Shown: piece by piece, positions 1 to 9,325 of the stretch
Numbering within the stretch: position 1 is the stretch's first letter
Layout of the letters: each line of letters opens with the position of its first letter
Assembly: GCF_015461845.1 (NCBI RefSeq)
Contig: NZ_JACOPW010000002.1
Coordinates: forward strand, 310,001 to 374,000
DNA length: 64,000 nt
Origin: Pseudomonas mucoides
Lineage (GTDB): Bacteria; Pseudomonadota; Gammaproteobacteria; Pseudomonadales; Pseudomonadaceae
Direction of reading: 5' to 3'
Program-made: the position numbers and the translations under genes
Notes under the pieces: generated by a model
What the model was told of the DNA's origin: nothing
Seen by the model: only the letters and a program-made list of their open reading frames with translations
Databases searched by the model: none

Positions 1-2
1 GC

Positions 3-2276
3 TTGCGTTTGCGTACACCGAAAGATTCCGGCGGCAGCTTTGGCATCAAGCAAGGGGTTTTCCCTTACGTGGTGATGATGGGCCTGGCGTCACGCAAGGT
101 CGGCGCGCCGGTGAAGTGGGTCGAGGACCGTTTGGAGCATTTGCAGGGGGCTTCTTCGGCGACCAATCGGGTGACCGAAATCGAAGCGGCGGTAGAAGCA
201 GACGGCCGCATCACGGCTCTGCGCTATGACCAGATCGACGATTGCGGTGCCTATCTGAGAGCGCCTGAACCTGCGACTTTCTACCGCATGCACGGCAACC
301 TGACGGGTGCCTACGCAATCCGCAATTTGCAAGTGCGCAACCGGGTAGTGCTGACCAACAAAACCCCTTCCGGCCTGAACCGTGGTTTTGGTGGCCCGCA
401 GGTGTATTTCGCCCTGGAGCGGCTGTTGCAACACATCGCCGTGCAGTTGAAGCTTGATCCGTTGGACGTGATCCGTCGCAACCTGGTGCCGGCCGATGCC
501 TTCCCTTATCGCGCGGCCGCCGGTGCGTTGCTCGATTCCGGCAATTACCAGGCAGGCATTGCCTTGGCGGCGGCTGACGGTGGACTCGACGAGTTGCTCG
601 AACGTCGTGATCAGGCGCGTGCCGAAGGCCGGATCTACGGCATCGGTTATGCCGCCGTCATCGAGCCTTCGATTTCCAACATGGGCTACATCACCACCGC
701 GATGACACCCGAAGAGCGGCGCAAGGCCGGTCCGAAAAACGGCGCTGTCGCCACCGCCACCATCAACGTCGGCCCATTGGGTGACGTCAGTGTGCACGTG
801 TCCTCGGCACCGCAAGGGCAGGGCCATCAAACCACCGTCGCTCAGGTCGTCGCCGAAGTGCTTGGGGTTGCGCTGGAGTCCATCGTGGTCAACGTCGAGC
901 TCGATACCCAGAAGGACGCCTGGTCGATTGCCTCGGGCAACTATTCCAGCCGCTTCGCCGGCGCCGTGGCCGGTGCCGTCTACAAGGCCGCGCTGAAGAT
1001 CCGCGATCGCCTCGCCGCGATTGCCGCCGAACAATTGCAGGCCAGTCCCGAAGATATTCGTTTCGCCGGCGGCAAGATTTTTGTCGTCAATGGCGGGGCG
1101 GTAGCGCCATTCCATCGGATTGCCGGTGCGACCCATTGGTCGCCGGGCCTGCTGCCGGAAGGTGAAAGTGGCGGTCTGCGAGAAACCGCCTTCTGGAGCC
1201 CGCCGCAATTGGTGGCACCGGACGACCAGGATCAGGTCAATAGCTCGCTGTGCTACGGCTTTGTCTTCGACATCTGTGGTCTGGAAATCGACCGCATGAC
1301 CGGCGAGATCCACATCGATCGCTATGTCACCTGCCATGACGCAGGCCGCCTGCTCAACCCGGCGCTGGTCGATGGCCAGATTCGTGGCGGCTTCACCCAA
1401 GGCCTCGGCGCGGCGCTGATGGAAGAGTTCGCCTATGGCGAGGACGGCAGCTTCCTCAGCGGGACCTTCGCCGATTATCTGGTGCCGACCGCACCGGAAG
1501 TGATCGAACCGATGATCCTGCACATGGAAACGCCATCGCCATTCACCCCGCTGGGCGCCAAGGGTGTGGGCGAGGGCAACAATATGAGCACGCCGGTGTG
1601 TATCGCCAACGCGGTGGCCGACGCCCTCGCTCGCTCGGACATCCGCCTGCCACTGACGCCATCGAAAGTACGCACGCTCATCGGCATCGACGAGCCGCCA
1701 CGGCCAGCCGGTATGGAGGCCGATGACAACCTCGACGCAGCACCTGCCGGTGGACCGGCACTGCGGGCCAACGACTCGGTGGTGATTCCTGCTTCGCCGC
1801 AACAGGTCTTCGATACCTTGCTCGACCCGCAGACGCTGGCGGCGATCATTCCCGGTTGTCACGACCTCGTGCTTGAAGGCGAAAACCGCTACCGCGCAGA
1901 TGTCACCGTCGGCGTCGGCATGATCCGCGCGCGCTTCGAGGCCAAGGTTGCCCTGAGTGATCTGGACCCGCCGCATTCATTGCGTCTGTCCGGTTCCGGC
2001 AGCAGCTCGATGGGGTCGGCCCAGGGGCAGGCCAAGGTGCGGTTCGTCCAACTGGAAAATGGCCACACACGCCTGGAATACCAATACCAGGTGGCGGTCA
2101 GCGGCAAAGTCGCCGCGGTCGGCGGCCGAATGTTGCAAGGGGCCTCGAAGGTGATCATCGGACAAATATTTACTCGCCTGTCACAACGGGTCAGCGGCCA
2201 AGCCATCTCCACCGGCTGGTGGGCTCGCCTGCGGGCCTCGCTTGGCGCGCTGTTTGGCAAGGGAGGTGCGCAATGA
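3..2276 (+). CDS. Molybdenum hydroxylase large subunit fused to a CoxG-like domain (5' truncated)
   Basis: This is the molybdopterin-binding subunit of a xanthine dehydrogenase/CO dehydrogenase-type hydroxylase. The window edge cuts off its start, so the N-terminal part (probably a few hundred residues) is missing. About 757 residues are visible. Residues 1-560 form the Mo-cofactor domain, with a GGSFG stretch near the start and a GVGEGN motif near residue 522 that carries the expected catalytic glutamate. After a linker, residues of about 590-745 form an SRPBCC/CoxG-type domain (VIPASPQQVF, then an IPG motif), normally a separate membrane-recruitment protein in CO dehydrogenase clusters. Its stop overlaps the start of the FAD subunit (ATGA). 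The CO-specific CoxL loop (AYRCSFR) is not seen, so CO oxidation is unlikely; the neighbours suggest an organic acid or CoA-thioester substrate. The family is clear, the substrate is not. Confidence 0.9.
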   Translation: MRLRTPKDSGGSFGIKQGVFPYVVMMGLASRKVGAPVKWVEDRLEHLQGASSATNRVTEIEAAVEADGRITALRYDQIDDCGAYLRAPEPATFYRMHGNLTGAYAIRNLQVRNRVVLTNKTPSGLNRGFGGPQVYFALERLLQHIAVQLKLDPLDVIRRNLVPADAFPYRAAAGALLDSGNYQAGIALAAADGGLDELLERRDQARAEGRIYGIGYAAVIEPSISNMGYITTAMTPEERRKAGPKNGAVATATINVGPLGDVSVHVSSAPQGQGHQTTVAQVVAEVLGVALESIVVNVELDTQKDAWSIASGNYSSRFAGAVAGAVYKAALKIRDRLAAIAAEQLQASPEDIRFAGGKIFVVNGGAVAPFHRIAGATHWSPGLLPEGESGGLRETAFWSPPQLVAPDDQDQVNSSLCYGFVFDICGLEIDRMTGEIHIDRYVTCHDAGRLLNPALVDGQIRGGFTQGLGAALMEEFAYGEDGSFLSGTFADYLVPTAPEVIEPMILHMETPSPFTPLGAKGVGEGNNMSTPVCIANAVADALARSDIRLPLTPSKVRTLIGIDEPPRPAGMEADDNLDAAPAGGPALRANDSVVIPASPQQVFDTLLDPQTLAAIIPGCHDLVLEGENRYRADVTVGVGMIRARFEAKVALSDLDPPHSLRLSGSGSSSMGSAQGQAKVRFVQLENGHTRLEYQYQVAVSGKVAAVGGRMLQGASKVIIGQIFTRLSQRVSGQAISTGWWARLRASLGALFGKGGAQ

Positions 2277-3079
2277 AACCGGCTGCTTTCGATTACGTTC
2301 GGGCTGAAAACCGTCGTCAGGTCGTTGAGTTGCTCGCCGAGTATGGCCAGGAAGCTCGCATCATCGCCGGAGGCCAATCGCTGATGGCGGTGCTGAACAT
2401 GCGACTGGCTCAACCCAAGTTGCTGATCGATATCAATCATGTGGCTGACCTGGCCTATATCGAACTGCGCAAGGATTGTCTGGCGGTAGGTGCCGGGGTG
2501 CGGCAGGCGCAGTTGCTGGCGCGTTCGACCCTGATGGACGAGGTGCCTTTATTGGCACTGGCGATGCCCTGGATCGGTCACTTCCAGACGCGTAATCGCG
2601 GCACAGTCTGTGGCTCGGTGGCTCATGCCGACCCGAGCGCCGAGTTACCGCTGTGCCTGGTGACGCTGGGTGGCGAGATCGTTCTTGAGTCGAAAAAAGG
2701 CAAGCGCACCGTCAAGGCTGCCGACTTCTTTCAAGGCATTCTCACCACAGACAAGCGTGCGGATGAACTGGTTGTCGAGGTGCGTTTTCCGCTCAAACGC
2801 GAAGGCATTACCTATCGCTTCCGCGAGATCGCCATGCGCCACGGCGACTTTGCAATTGTCTCCCTGGCCGCGGCCATCGGCGCGGATCAGGTCGAACTGG
2901 GCATCGGCGGCGTCGCCGACCGTCCGCAACGTCGCAGCCTGCCTCGTGGTGCGGCGCTGCCGGACGCGCTTAATCAAACCGCCTGGTCGCTCGATGCACA
3001 AGACGACGTGCAGGCCAGCGCTGCCTATCGCCGCCAACTGATTCGCGAGCTGGGTCATCAGCTGATCGAAGGAGTCTGA
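2273..3079 (+). CDS. Molybdenum hydroxylase FAD-binding subunit
   Basis: This 268-residue protein is the medium (CoxM/XdhB-like) subunit that passes electrons between the iron-sulfur clusters and FAD. The FAD-binding PCMH fold is marked by IIAGGQSLMAVLNMR near residues 34-48 and by TRNRGTVCGSVAHADPSAEL near residues 105-124, both typical FAD-pyrophosphate loops. The ATG at 2273 was chosen because it overlaps the upstream stop (ATGA) and follows a GGGAGG ribosome site; an in-frame start 54 bases upstream lies inside the large-subunit gene. The iron-sulfur subunit starts two bases after its stop, so the three genes are translated as one operon in the order large-medium-small, the reverse of the small subunit's position in many relatives. 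Confidence 0.93.
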   Translation: MKPAAFDYVRAENRRQVVELLAEYGQEARIIAGGQSLMAVLNMRLAQPKLLIDINHVADLAYIELRKDCLAVGAGVRQAQLLARSTLMDEVPLLALAMPWIGHFQTRNRGTVCGSVAHADPSAELPLCLVTLGGEIVLESKKGKRTVKAADFFQGILTTDKRADELVVEVRFPLKREGITYRFREIAMRHGDFAIVSLAAAIGADQVELGIGGVADRPQRRSLPRGAALPDALNQTAWSLDAQDDVQASAAYRRQLIRELGHQLIEGV

Positions 3080-3081
3080 AC

Positions 3082-3582
3082 ATGCGTGTAACTGCCGACC
3101 AAACCTTTCCGATTCGCCTGGAACTCAATGGCCGCTCCCGCGAAGCGCTGGCCGAACCGCGGACCCAACTGTGCGACTTCCTGCGCCACGACCTCGGTGC
3201 CACCGGTGTCCATGTCGGATGCGAACACGGTGTCTGCGGTGCCTGCACGGTGCTGGTGGACGGAGTCGCCATGCGTTCCTGCCTGATGCTCGCGGTACAG
3301 GGACACGAGCGGCGTATCGAGACCGTCGAGTCCCTGGCCGACGACGACACACTGAGCGACCTGCAACAAGCCTTTCGCCGTCATCACGCCTTGCAGTGCG
3401 GCTTTTGCACTGCGGGCATTCTCATGTCCTGCGTGGATTTCCTCGAACGGGTACCCAACCCGGACGAGACCCAGGTACGCGACATGCTTTCGGGGCATCT
3501 ATGTCGCTGCACCGGCTACACCGGCATCGTCCAGGCCGTGCTCGAAGTCGCTGCCCAGCGCCAAACGAACAAAGGGGTATAA
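3082..3582 (+). CDS. Molybdenum hydroxylase [2Fe-2S] subunit
   Basis: This 166-residue small subunit carries the two [2Fe-2S] clusters of the hydroxylase. The plant-type ferredoxin motif is seen as GCEHGVCGACTVLVDG near residues 47-62. The second, four-helix cluster domain is seen as QCGFCTAGILMSC near residues 105-117 and HLCRCTGY near residues 141-148. All eight cysteines expected for the family are present. The ATG follows AAGGAG at a good distance and lies two bases after the FAD-subunit stop. The acyl-CoA ligase starts five bases after its stop, so the CoA-activating enzyme is made together with the hydroxylase. Confidence 0.95.
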   Translation: MRVTADQTFPIRLELNGRSREALAEPRTQLCDFLRHDLGATGVHVGCEHGVCGACTVLVDGVAMRSCLMLAVQGHERRIETVESLADDDTLSDLQQAFRRHHALQCGFCTAGILMSCVDFLERVPNPDETQVRDMLSGHLCRCTGYTGIVQAVLEVAAQRQTNKGV

Positions 3583-3587
3583 CAATA

Positions 3588-5126
3588 ATGTTCGATCTCG
3601 GACGCAGTTTCCTCGCTGCTGTTGAACGCCGGCCGCACGCCGTGGCGGTCAGTGACGGTGCGTTGAAGAAAACCTATGAAGACTGGTTCGTCGATATCCA
3701 GAGCGCCGCTTGGGGCTTGCAATGCCTTGGGCTGCAACGCGGTGATCGACTGCTGGTAGCAATGCAAAACCGCTGGCAGATGGCAACCTTGCATTGGGCC
3801 TGTCAGTTTACGGGCATCGTCATGACCCCGTTGAACTGGCGTTCGACGGCCGATGAACTGGGTTACTGCATCGAAGATGCGCAAATCCGGGCAGTGGCTT
3901 ACGACGACGCTACCGTGACCGCCGTGGCCGGTTGCAGCGCCGCCACAAGGCTGCCTCGGATCGCCGCCGGACTTCGTGCCGCCAACACCGACCTGAGTTT
4001 CGAGGAACTGTGTTCGCAGACCCCCTCCGGCATCATTTTGCAGGCCGATGCCGAAGACTATTCACTGCTGCTTTACACCTCCGGAACCACCAGCAAGCCC
4101 AAGGGCGTGCCCCGTCGGCACCGTTGCGAACGCGCCGCGGCGGTTGCCCACGTGGCGCAAAACCTCTACCGCCAGAGCGAGTGCACGCTGGGTGTCATGC
4201 CGCTTTACCACACCATGGGCGTGCGTTCGTTGCTGTCCATGGCGCTGATCGACGGACATTTCGTCTGTGTGCCGAAGTTCGACGTGGAAGCCACGCTGCA
4301 GGCCATCGAGCGGGAAAAAGTCAGCAACCTTTACCTGGTGCCGACGCTCTACCACATGCTCATCGAACACCCGGCCTTTGCTCGCGAGCGAGTTGCCAGT
4401 GTGGAGAAAATCGGCTTTGCCGGTGCGCCGATGAGCGACGGCTTGATGCGTCGTGTCGAGCAGGCGTTCCAGCCGCAATTGTTCGTCAATCATTACGGCA
4501 GCTCGGAGATCTACACCTTTACCATCGACCAGCAGGCCAGCCGTAAACCCGGTTCTTCAGGGCGCAGTGCAATGAACCAGCGCGTGCGCGTGGTGCCGAT
4601 CGATGCTGAAACGGCCGACGTGCAGGTTAACCCCTTGGAAGAAGGCCAGATCATCGCCGACCTGGCAAGTGACGAGGCGTTCGAAGGCTACCTGAACCGT
4701 CCCGATGCAACCGCCAAGGCATTGCGTGATGGATGGTATTTCACCGGTGACATCGGCTACTTCGATCTGGAGGGCGATCTGTTCGTCACGGGGCGTGTCG
4801 ATGACTTGATCATCACCGGCGGCGAAAACGTCAGCCCGGCGGAAATCGAAAACATGCTCTCTCTGCACCCGGCAGTGGAAGAAGTGGTGGTGGTCGGTCT
4901 GCCCGACGAGCAGTGGGGCAAGATCATTGCCGCGTTTATCAAGCCGCGCGCCGAGGTCTCGGAAGGCGACCTCGATGCCCATTGCATCGCTTCGGGCCTG
5001 GCCAAGTTCAAGCGGCCACGGCGGTACCAGTTCATCGATCAGATTCCCAAATCTCCAGTGGGCAAGGTGCTGCGGCGCGTGCTGCTGGCCGAATTTCAGG
5101 AACAGGCCTTGAAGGCCATCAGCTAA
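3588..5126 (+). CDS. Class I adenylate-forming acyl-CoA ligase
   Basis: This 512-residue enzyme should activate a carboxylic acid to its CoA thioester through an acyl-adenylate. The ATP-binding loop is YTSGTTSKPKGVP near residues 162-174. The later adenylation motif is GWYFTGDIGYFDLEGDL, followed by the hinge and C-terminal motif GRVDDLIITGGENVSPAEIE and the late lysine in PKSPVGKVLRR. The family's core regions are complete. The ATG at 3588 was chosen because it sits directly after the iron-sulfur gene; the same frame stays open far upstream inside that gene. Relatives act on benzoate-like, cinnamate-like or medium-chain acids. The specificity cannot be read from the sequence, but the hydroxylase operon suggests the acid is CoA-activated before or after hydroxylation. 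Confidence 0.9.
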   Translation: MFDLGRSFLAAVERRPHAVAVSDGALKKTYEDWFVDIQSAAWGLQCLGLQRGDRLLVAMQNRWQMATLHWACQFTGIVMTPLNWRSTADELGYCIEDAQIRAVAYDDATVTAVAGCSAATRLPRIAAGLRAANTDLSFEELCSQTPSGIILQADAEDYSLLLYTSGTTSKPKGVPRRHRCERAAAVAHVAQNLYRQSECTLGVMPLYHTMGVRSLLSMALIDGHFVCVPKFDVEATLQAIEREKVSNLYLVPTLYHMLIEHPAFARERVASVEKIGFAGAPMSDGLMRRVEQAFQPQLFVNHYGSSEIYTFTIDQQASRKPGSSGRSAMNQRVRVVPIDAETADVQVNPLEEGQIIADLASDEAFEGYLNRPDATAKALRDGWYFTGDIGYFDLEGDLFVTGRVDDLIITGGENVSPAEIENMLSLHPAVEEVVVVGLPDEQWGKIIAAFIKPRAEVSEGDLDAHCIASGLAKFKRPRRYQFIDQIPKSPVGKVLRRVLLAEFQEQALKAIS

Positions 5127-5145
5127 TCATCCAGAGGACACTCTC

Positions 5146-5949
5146 ATGCAACAACAAGCGATCCAGCAATTTCTCGACACTCAGTTCGATGGCTTCCAGG
5201 TTGAAGTCGATGTGTCCCGCGAGCGCGCCGACATCATCCTCAACCGCGCGCCATTGAACGTCATTTCCATGGGGCAGCGCGATCAATTGCGCTTGGTCTT
5301 CGAAGCCCTCGATGCACACAAAGACGTGCGCGTCATCGTGCTGCGCTCGGTGGGTGAACACTTCTCCAGCGGCGGCGACATCAAGGGTTTCCTCGAAGCC
5401 TCGCCCGAGCACGTTTCGAAGCTGGCCTGGAACGTCGCGGCACCGGCACGTTGCGAAAAACCGGTGATCGTCGCCAACCGTGGTTACACCTTCGGCGTCG
5501 GTTTCGAACTGTCCCTGGCCTGCGATTTCCGCATTGCTTCGCAAACCACTCGCTACGCCTTGCCTGAGCAGAACCTGGGTCAGATCCCGGGCTCGGGTGG
5601 CTCCGCGCGCCTGCAGAAAATCATCGGCATCACCCGCACCAAACACATGGTGATGCGCGCCAAACGCATCACGGGCGACCAGGCCTACGCCTGGGGTATT
5701 GCGACCGAGGTCGTGCCGGATACCGAACTGGAAAGCACCGTCGACGCGTTGGTCGATGAATTGCGCCGCTTCTCGCCGTTGGCTCAACGCACGGCGAAAA
5801 AACTGATCAACGACAACGAAGATGCGCCGCTGACCGTCGCGATCGAAATGGAAGGTCATTGCTACAGCCGTCTGCGTAGCTCCAAGGACTTCAAGGAAGG
5901 CGTTGAAGCGTTTCACAGCAAGCGTGCGGCCGTGTTTATCGGCGAGTAA
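5146..5949 (+). CDS. Enoyl-CoA hydratase/isomerase family protein
   Basis: This 267-residue crotonase-fold protein probably hydrates, isomerises or cleaves the CoA thioester made by the upstream ligase. The first oxyanion-hole segment is FSSGGDIKGF near residues 71-80. The second is RGYTFGVGFELSLACDF near residues 111-127, and ALPEQNLGQIPGSGG near residues 141-155 carries the catalytic-type glutamate. The start follows an AGAGGA ribosome site 19 bases after the ligase stop, so it is the fifth gene of the operon. The crotonase fold supports many reactions, so the exact chemistry is open. Confidence 0.9.
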   Translation: MQQQAIQQFLDTQFDGFQVEVDVSRERADIILNRAPLNVISMGQRDQLRLVFEALDAHKDVRVIVLRSVGEHFSSGGDIKGFLEASPEHVSKLAWNVAAPARCEKPVIVANRGYTFGVGFELSLACDFRIASQTTRYALPEQNLGQIPGSGGSARLQKIIGITRTKHMVMRAKRITGDQAYAWGIATEVVPDTELESTVDALVDELRRFSPLAQRTAKKLINDNEDAPLTVAIEMEGHCYSRLRSSKDFKEGVEAFHSKRAAVFIGE

Positions 5950-6131
5950 ATCGTACCGGCGAACAGGCCCGGGAGTATGTTGGTAACGGCGTACACCTTA
6001 CGGAGCAGGGCCTGCCGCCCCTTCAATGCAACTGAAAGGGCACATCAAGGTATTACCGCTGACCTGCTGAATACCCGCACCCGTTCACCGGGATGCAGAA
6101 CGTTTCGATTCACCGTTTGTGTGAGGCAACC
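5950..6131. other. Intergenic segment with a long inverted repeat
   Basis: This 182-base gap separates the enoyl-CoA hydratase gene from the transporter gene. It holds CAGGCCC at 5964-5970 and its exact complement GGGCCTG at 6008-6014, a possible stem with a 37-base loop. There is no U-tract, so it is not a classical terminator. The repeat may be an RNA structure or chance. Confidence 0.3.
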
Positions 6132-7484
6132 ATGACGACGACAACAACAATAACTGCATCACCCACCAGCGCCGCTATCGATACACCACAGATTCCGCCG
6201 GGCAAGGCTTTGCTCGCGGCATTTGCCTCGACATTCGGTTGGGCGCTGGATTTGTTTGACCTGTTCATTCTGCTCTATGTGGCGCCGATCATCGGCCGCC
6301 TGTTCTTCCCCTCGGACACCCCGACACTGTCGCTGGCCGCCGTTTACGCCTCGTTCGCCGTGGCCTTGCTGGTACGTCCGCTGGGCTCGGCGATCTTTGG
6401 CGCGTATGCCGACAAACATGGTCGCAAGCGTGCGCTGATGGTGTCCATGGTCGGCGTTGGTATTTCCACGGCACTGTTTGGTGCTTTGCCGACCATTCAC
6501 CAGGTCGGCATATTGGCCCCGATACTGTTCCTGCTATTACGTGTAATTCAGGGCATTTTCGTTGGCGGCATCGTTGCCTCCACTCACACCATCGGCACCG
6601 AATCCATCTCGCCGCGCTATCGCGGCTTGATGTCCGGGTTGATCGGTGGCGCCGGTGCCGGCATGGGCGCGCTGTTGGCGTCATTCACCTATCTGGTGTT
6701 GTCAGAGATCTTTCCCGGGGAGGAATTTGACGTCTGGGGCTGGCGCTTCATGTTCTTCTGCGGCCTGCTCAGCACATTGTTCGGTCTGGTGATGTTCCGT
6801 TACCTGGATGAAAGCCCGGTCTGGCGGCAACTGCAACAAGCCCGCAAAACAAAGGGGCCGGCGGTAGTGGTCGTGTCGCCACTCAAGCGTCTGTTCGGTC
6901 GTGAGTACCGCGCCGTGATGCTGGTCAATCTGCTGATTACGTTCGGAGGCGGTGCCACGTATTACCTGGCCTGCGGTTATCTGCCGACATTGCTCAACGT
7001 GGTCGCCAAAGTGCCCCATACGCAGACTTCGCAGCTGCTCATGTACGGGTCGGTGGCAACCATTGTCGGGGCACTGGCCTTCGGTTACCTGAGTGACCTG
7101 ATCGGTCGCAAGAAGACGTTCTTGCTGCTGGGTGTGATCAACCTGGTGAGCCTGCCGATGATGTTCCTTGGGGTCGCCGAGCCGGGTTCGCTGACTCGCA
7201 CTGCGCTGTATTGCGTGGGCATAGGCTTCATGGGCGGGGCGATCATCGCGCCGATTCTGATCTTCCTCAACGAACGCTTTGCCACCGAACTGCGAGCCAG
7301 CGGCACCGGGTTGTCCTGGAATATCGGTTTCGCTCTCGGCGGAACCATGCCGACCTTTGTGTCCCTGGTCAGCAGCAGCCCGGCGGAGATCCCCATGGTA
7401 CTGGCGATTTTCGCTGCCGGTCTGTCGGTGATCTACCTGATCGGCAGCATGGTGATTCCAGAAACCCAAGGCAATTTCAAATAA
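6132..7484 (+). CDS. MFS transporter for an organic or aromatic acid
   Basis: This 450-residue major facilitator protein probably imports the acid degraded by the upstream operon. It shows about twelve hydrophobic segments. The intracellular-loop signature between helices 2 and 3 is GAYADKHGRKRAL near residues 92-104, and its second-half counterpart is GYLSDLIGRKKTF. The TM1 segment GWALDLFDLFILLY, with a charged DLFD, is typical of acid:proton symporters of the AAHS/SHS type. The ATG at 6132 follows GAGGCAACC; an ATG 39 bases upstream in frame has no ribosome site. The gap of 182 bases before it allows its own promoter. The last eight bases overlap the convergent hydrolase gene. Confidence 0.9.
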   Translation: MTTTTTITASPTSAAIDTPQIPPGKALLAAFASTFGWALDLFDLFILLYVAPIIGRLFFPSDTPTLSLAAVYASFAVALLVRPLGSAIFGAYADKHGRKRALMVSMVGVGISTALFGALPTIHQVGILAPILFLLLRVIQGIFVGGIVASTHTIGTESISPRYRGLMSGLIGGAGAGMGALLASFTYLVLSEIFPGEEFDVWGWRFMFFCGLLSTLFGLVMFRYLDESPVWRQLQQARKTKGPAVVVVSPLKRLFGREYRAVMLVNLLITFGGGATYYLACGYLPTLLNVVAKVPHTQTSQLLMYGSVATIVGALAFGYLSDLIGRKKTFLLLGVINLVSLPMMFLGVAEPGSLTRTALYCVGIGFMGGAIIAPILIFLNERFATELRASGTGLSWNIGFALGGTMPTFVSLVSSSPAEIPMVLAIFAAGLSVIYLIGSMVIPETQGNFK

Positions 7485-8262
7485 AGGCGGGAAGGTGCTC
7501 CAGGAATTCGCAGATCAGCTGCAAGGTCCGCTCGGGAGCTTCGGTTTGGGGAAAGTGCCGACAGTCATCCAGCAACACACAGCGACACGGTCCAGGGACC
7601 TGTCGCTGGATGACTGCCAGTTGCTCGGGCGTGGCGTAGTGGTCTTCGCGACCCTGAATGACCAGCAGCGGCTTTTCTATATTCGCCAACTGCGCTTCGA
7701 GATTGTCCAGGGAAAAGTCCGGGTGCAACCAACTGTCGCTCCAGCCGTGAAAAGCGCCGTCGACATTGGTCCCATGGTGGCGTGCCAGGCGCTCGCGCAA
7801 TTCGCCCTGATGCCACACCTCGGTGGTATGGCGAATGCCATCGAGGCTCTCGGCCTCGACAATCACATGAGGCGCCAGTGCAATGCTGCCCAACACGCGT
7901 GGATCGTTGGCGGCGGCATAGGCAAGGACGATGGATGCGCCGTCACTGTGACCGAGCAATACCACTTGCGGCAGTTGCAAGGCATCGAGCAATTGCCGCA
8001 GTTCACGAGGGCCGTCGCTGCTCAGGTAGTTCAGCGGACGCGGCAGGGTTACCGGGCTCGATTGCCCATAACCCTGACGGCTGTAGGTGACCACACCGTA
8101 ACCGCTGGCCTGGGCCAGGCGTTGGGGGAAGTCTTTCCATTGTTCGGCGCTGCCGAGGCCTTCGTGCAACAGCACAAGCGTCGGTCGCGAAGGTTCAGCC
8201 GCAGGGATTTGGCGATATTCCAGGCGCAGCGGCCCAAGTTGCAAAAACTGTTGTGGCGACAT
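7477..8262 (-). CDS. Alpha/beta hydrolase
   Basis: This 261-residue protein is an alpha/beta-fold hydrolase of the MhpC/BioH type. The nucleophile elbow GHSDGAS near residues 97-103 supplies the serine, an acid is likely in QGREDHYATPEQL, and the histidine is likely in DDCRHFPQTEAP. An HEGLGS oxyanion segment lies near residue 33. It is convergent with the transporter gene, with an eight-base overlap, and divergent from the XdhC gene. It could hydrolyse an ester or ring-cleavage product, or a CoA thioester, of the same pathway. The ribosome site is weak, so the start is less certain than the gene. Confidence 0.85.
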   Translation of the reverse strand: MSPQQFLQLGPLRLEYRQIPAAEPSRPTLVLLHEGLGSAEQWKDFPQRLAQASGYGVVTYSRQGYGQSSPVTLPRPLNYLSSDGPRELRQLLDALQLPQVVLLGHSDGASIVLAYAAANDPRVLGSIALAPHVIVEAESLDGIRHTTEVWHQGELRERLARHHGTNVDGAFHGWSDSWLHPDFSLDNLEAQLANIEKPLLVIQGREDHYATPEQLAVIQRQVPGPCRCVLLDDCRHFPQTEAPERTLQLICEFLEHLPAFI

Positions 8263-8353
8263 GTTGAATCAACAATTGAACAAGATTGCTCGCAGATTAC
8301 CGTAAACGTAACCCCGCATGCAGCACCACGCTTTTGCTTGAGGTATTGAAAAC

Positions 8354-9325
8354 ATGCGTCATCTCGATGTTCAGGTGATCGACCAGGCACTGCAATGGGC
8401 TCGCGCCGGGCAGGCCCAATGGCTGTGCACAGTGCTCTCCACCTATGGCTCGGCGCCGCGTGCGCCGGGTGCGATGCTGGTGACCAATGGCGCGGGCGAA
8501 CACGTCGGCTCGCTGTCGGGTGGCTGCGTCGAAGAGGAGTTTCTCGAAAGCCTGACGCGCGGTGAATTACGCGAACCGGCGCAGATCGTCAGTTATGGCG
8601 ACAGCGTCGAGCAACGCCACCGTCTGCGATTGCCCTGTGGTGGTGTGCTGATCGTGCTGGTCGAACACCGCGCTGCCAGCCTTGAATGGATCGCACACCT
8701 GGAGAGTCTGCAAGCGGCGTTACTCGGTCAGCGACGTCTGCAGCGTCATATCGAGCTGAGCAGCGGTGCCTTGCGCCTGGACCCGGACGCGGGACACGGC
8801 AGCGAACGGGTACAAGTCGACCACGAAAGAGTGCGCATCAGCGTTGGCCCGGCGTTACGCCTGATTCTGGCAGGGCTCTCGCCGGTCGCTGAAGTTTGCG
8901 CCAGTTTCGCCCGAGCCATCGGATGCGAAGTCATCGCCTGCGACCCCCGGGAAGAGATGCTGCATGTACATCTCGAAGGCGTGGAGATGCAACGTGTGCT
9001 GCCTTCGATGTTCATTGCCGCCGGAGGCTGCCACGCGGCGACCGCGGTGGTGGCGCTGACTCACGATCCGCGAATCGATGATCTGGCGCTGATGGAAGCG
9101 GTTCACACCCCGGCGTTTTACATCGGCGCCATGGGCTCTCAGGCAACCTCGGCCAAACGCGCCGAGCGGCTGAAGCGCATCGGTGGTCTGACGGATGAAC
9201 AGATCGCCCGTTTACACATGCCCATCGGCCTCGATCTGGGCAGCAAGGCCCCGGCGGAAATAGCTCTGGCGGTGGTGGCCGATATCCTGCGTGTTTATCA
9301 CGGCAAAGAACGCCATGCCTTGTAA
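8354..9325 (+). CDS. XdhC-family molybdenum hydroxylase maturation factor
   Basis: This 323-residue protein matches XdhC/CoxI proteins, which bind molybdenum cofactor and help sulfurate and insert it into hydroxylases such as the one at the left end of the window. The N-terminal XdhC/CoxI domain shows GSAPRAPGAMLV and SLSGGCVEEEFLE near residues 53-65. The C-terminal Rossmann domain shows VVALTHDPRIDD and YIGAMGSQATSAKRAERL near residues 256-273. Its place in the cluster strongly suggests it serves the hydroxylase. It runs in the same direction as that operon but is separated by the transporter and the reversed hydrolase, so it must have its own promoter in the 91-base divergent gap. Confidence 0.93.
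   Translation: MRHLDVQVIDQALQWARAGQAQWLCTVLSTYGSAPRAPGAMLVTNGAGEHVGSLSGGCVEEEFLESLTRGELREPAQIVSYGDSVEQRHRLRLPCGGVLIVLVEHRAASLEWIAHLESLQAALLGQRRLQRHIELSSGALRLDPDAGHGSERVQVDHERVRISVGPALRLILAGLSPVAEVCASFARAIGCEVIACDPREEMLHVHLEGVEMQRVLPSMFIAAGGCHAATAVVALTHDPRIDDLALMEAVHTPAFYIGAMGSQATSAKRAERLKRIGGLTDEQIARLHMPIGLDLGSKAPAEIALAVVADILRVYHGKERHAL

Noticed and set aside
90..1976. Long minus-strand open frame (628 codons) opposite the hydroxylase gene
   Set aside because: It is a shadow frame in GC-rich DNA. The plus-strand protein has clear catalytic motifs; the minus frame has a histidine- and arginine-rich composition with no family features.
2423..2436. Anr-like sequence CTGATCGATATCAA in the FAD subunit gene
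   Set aside because: It lies inside a coding region, far from a start, and has one mismatch, so it is likely chance. It shows that single-mismatch boxes alone are weak evidence.
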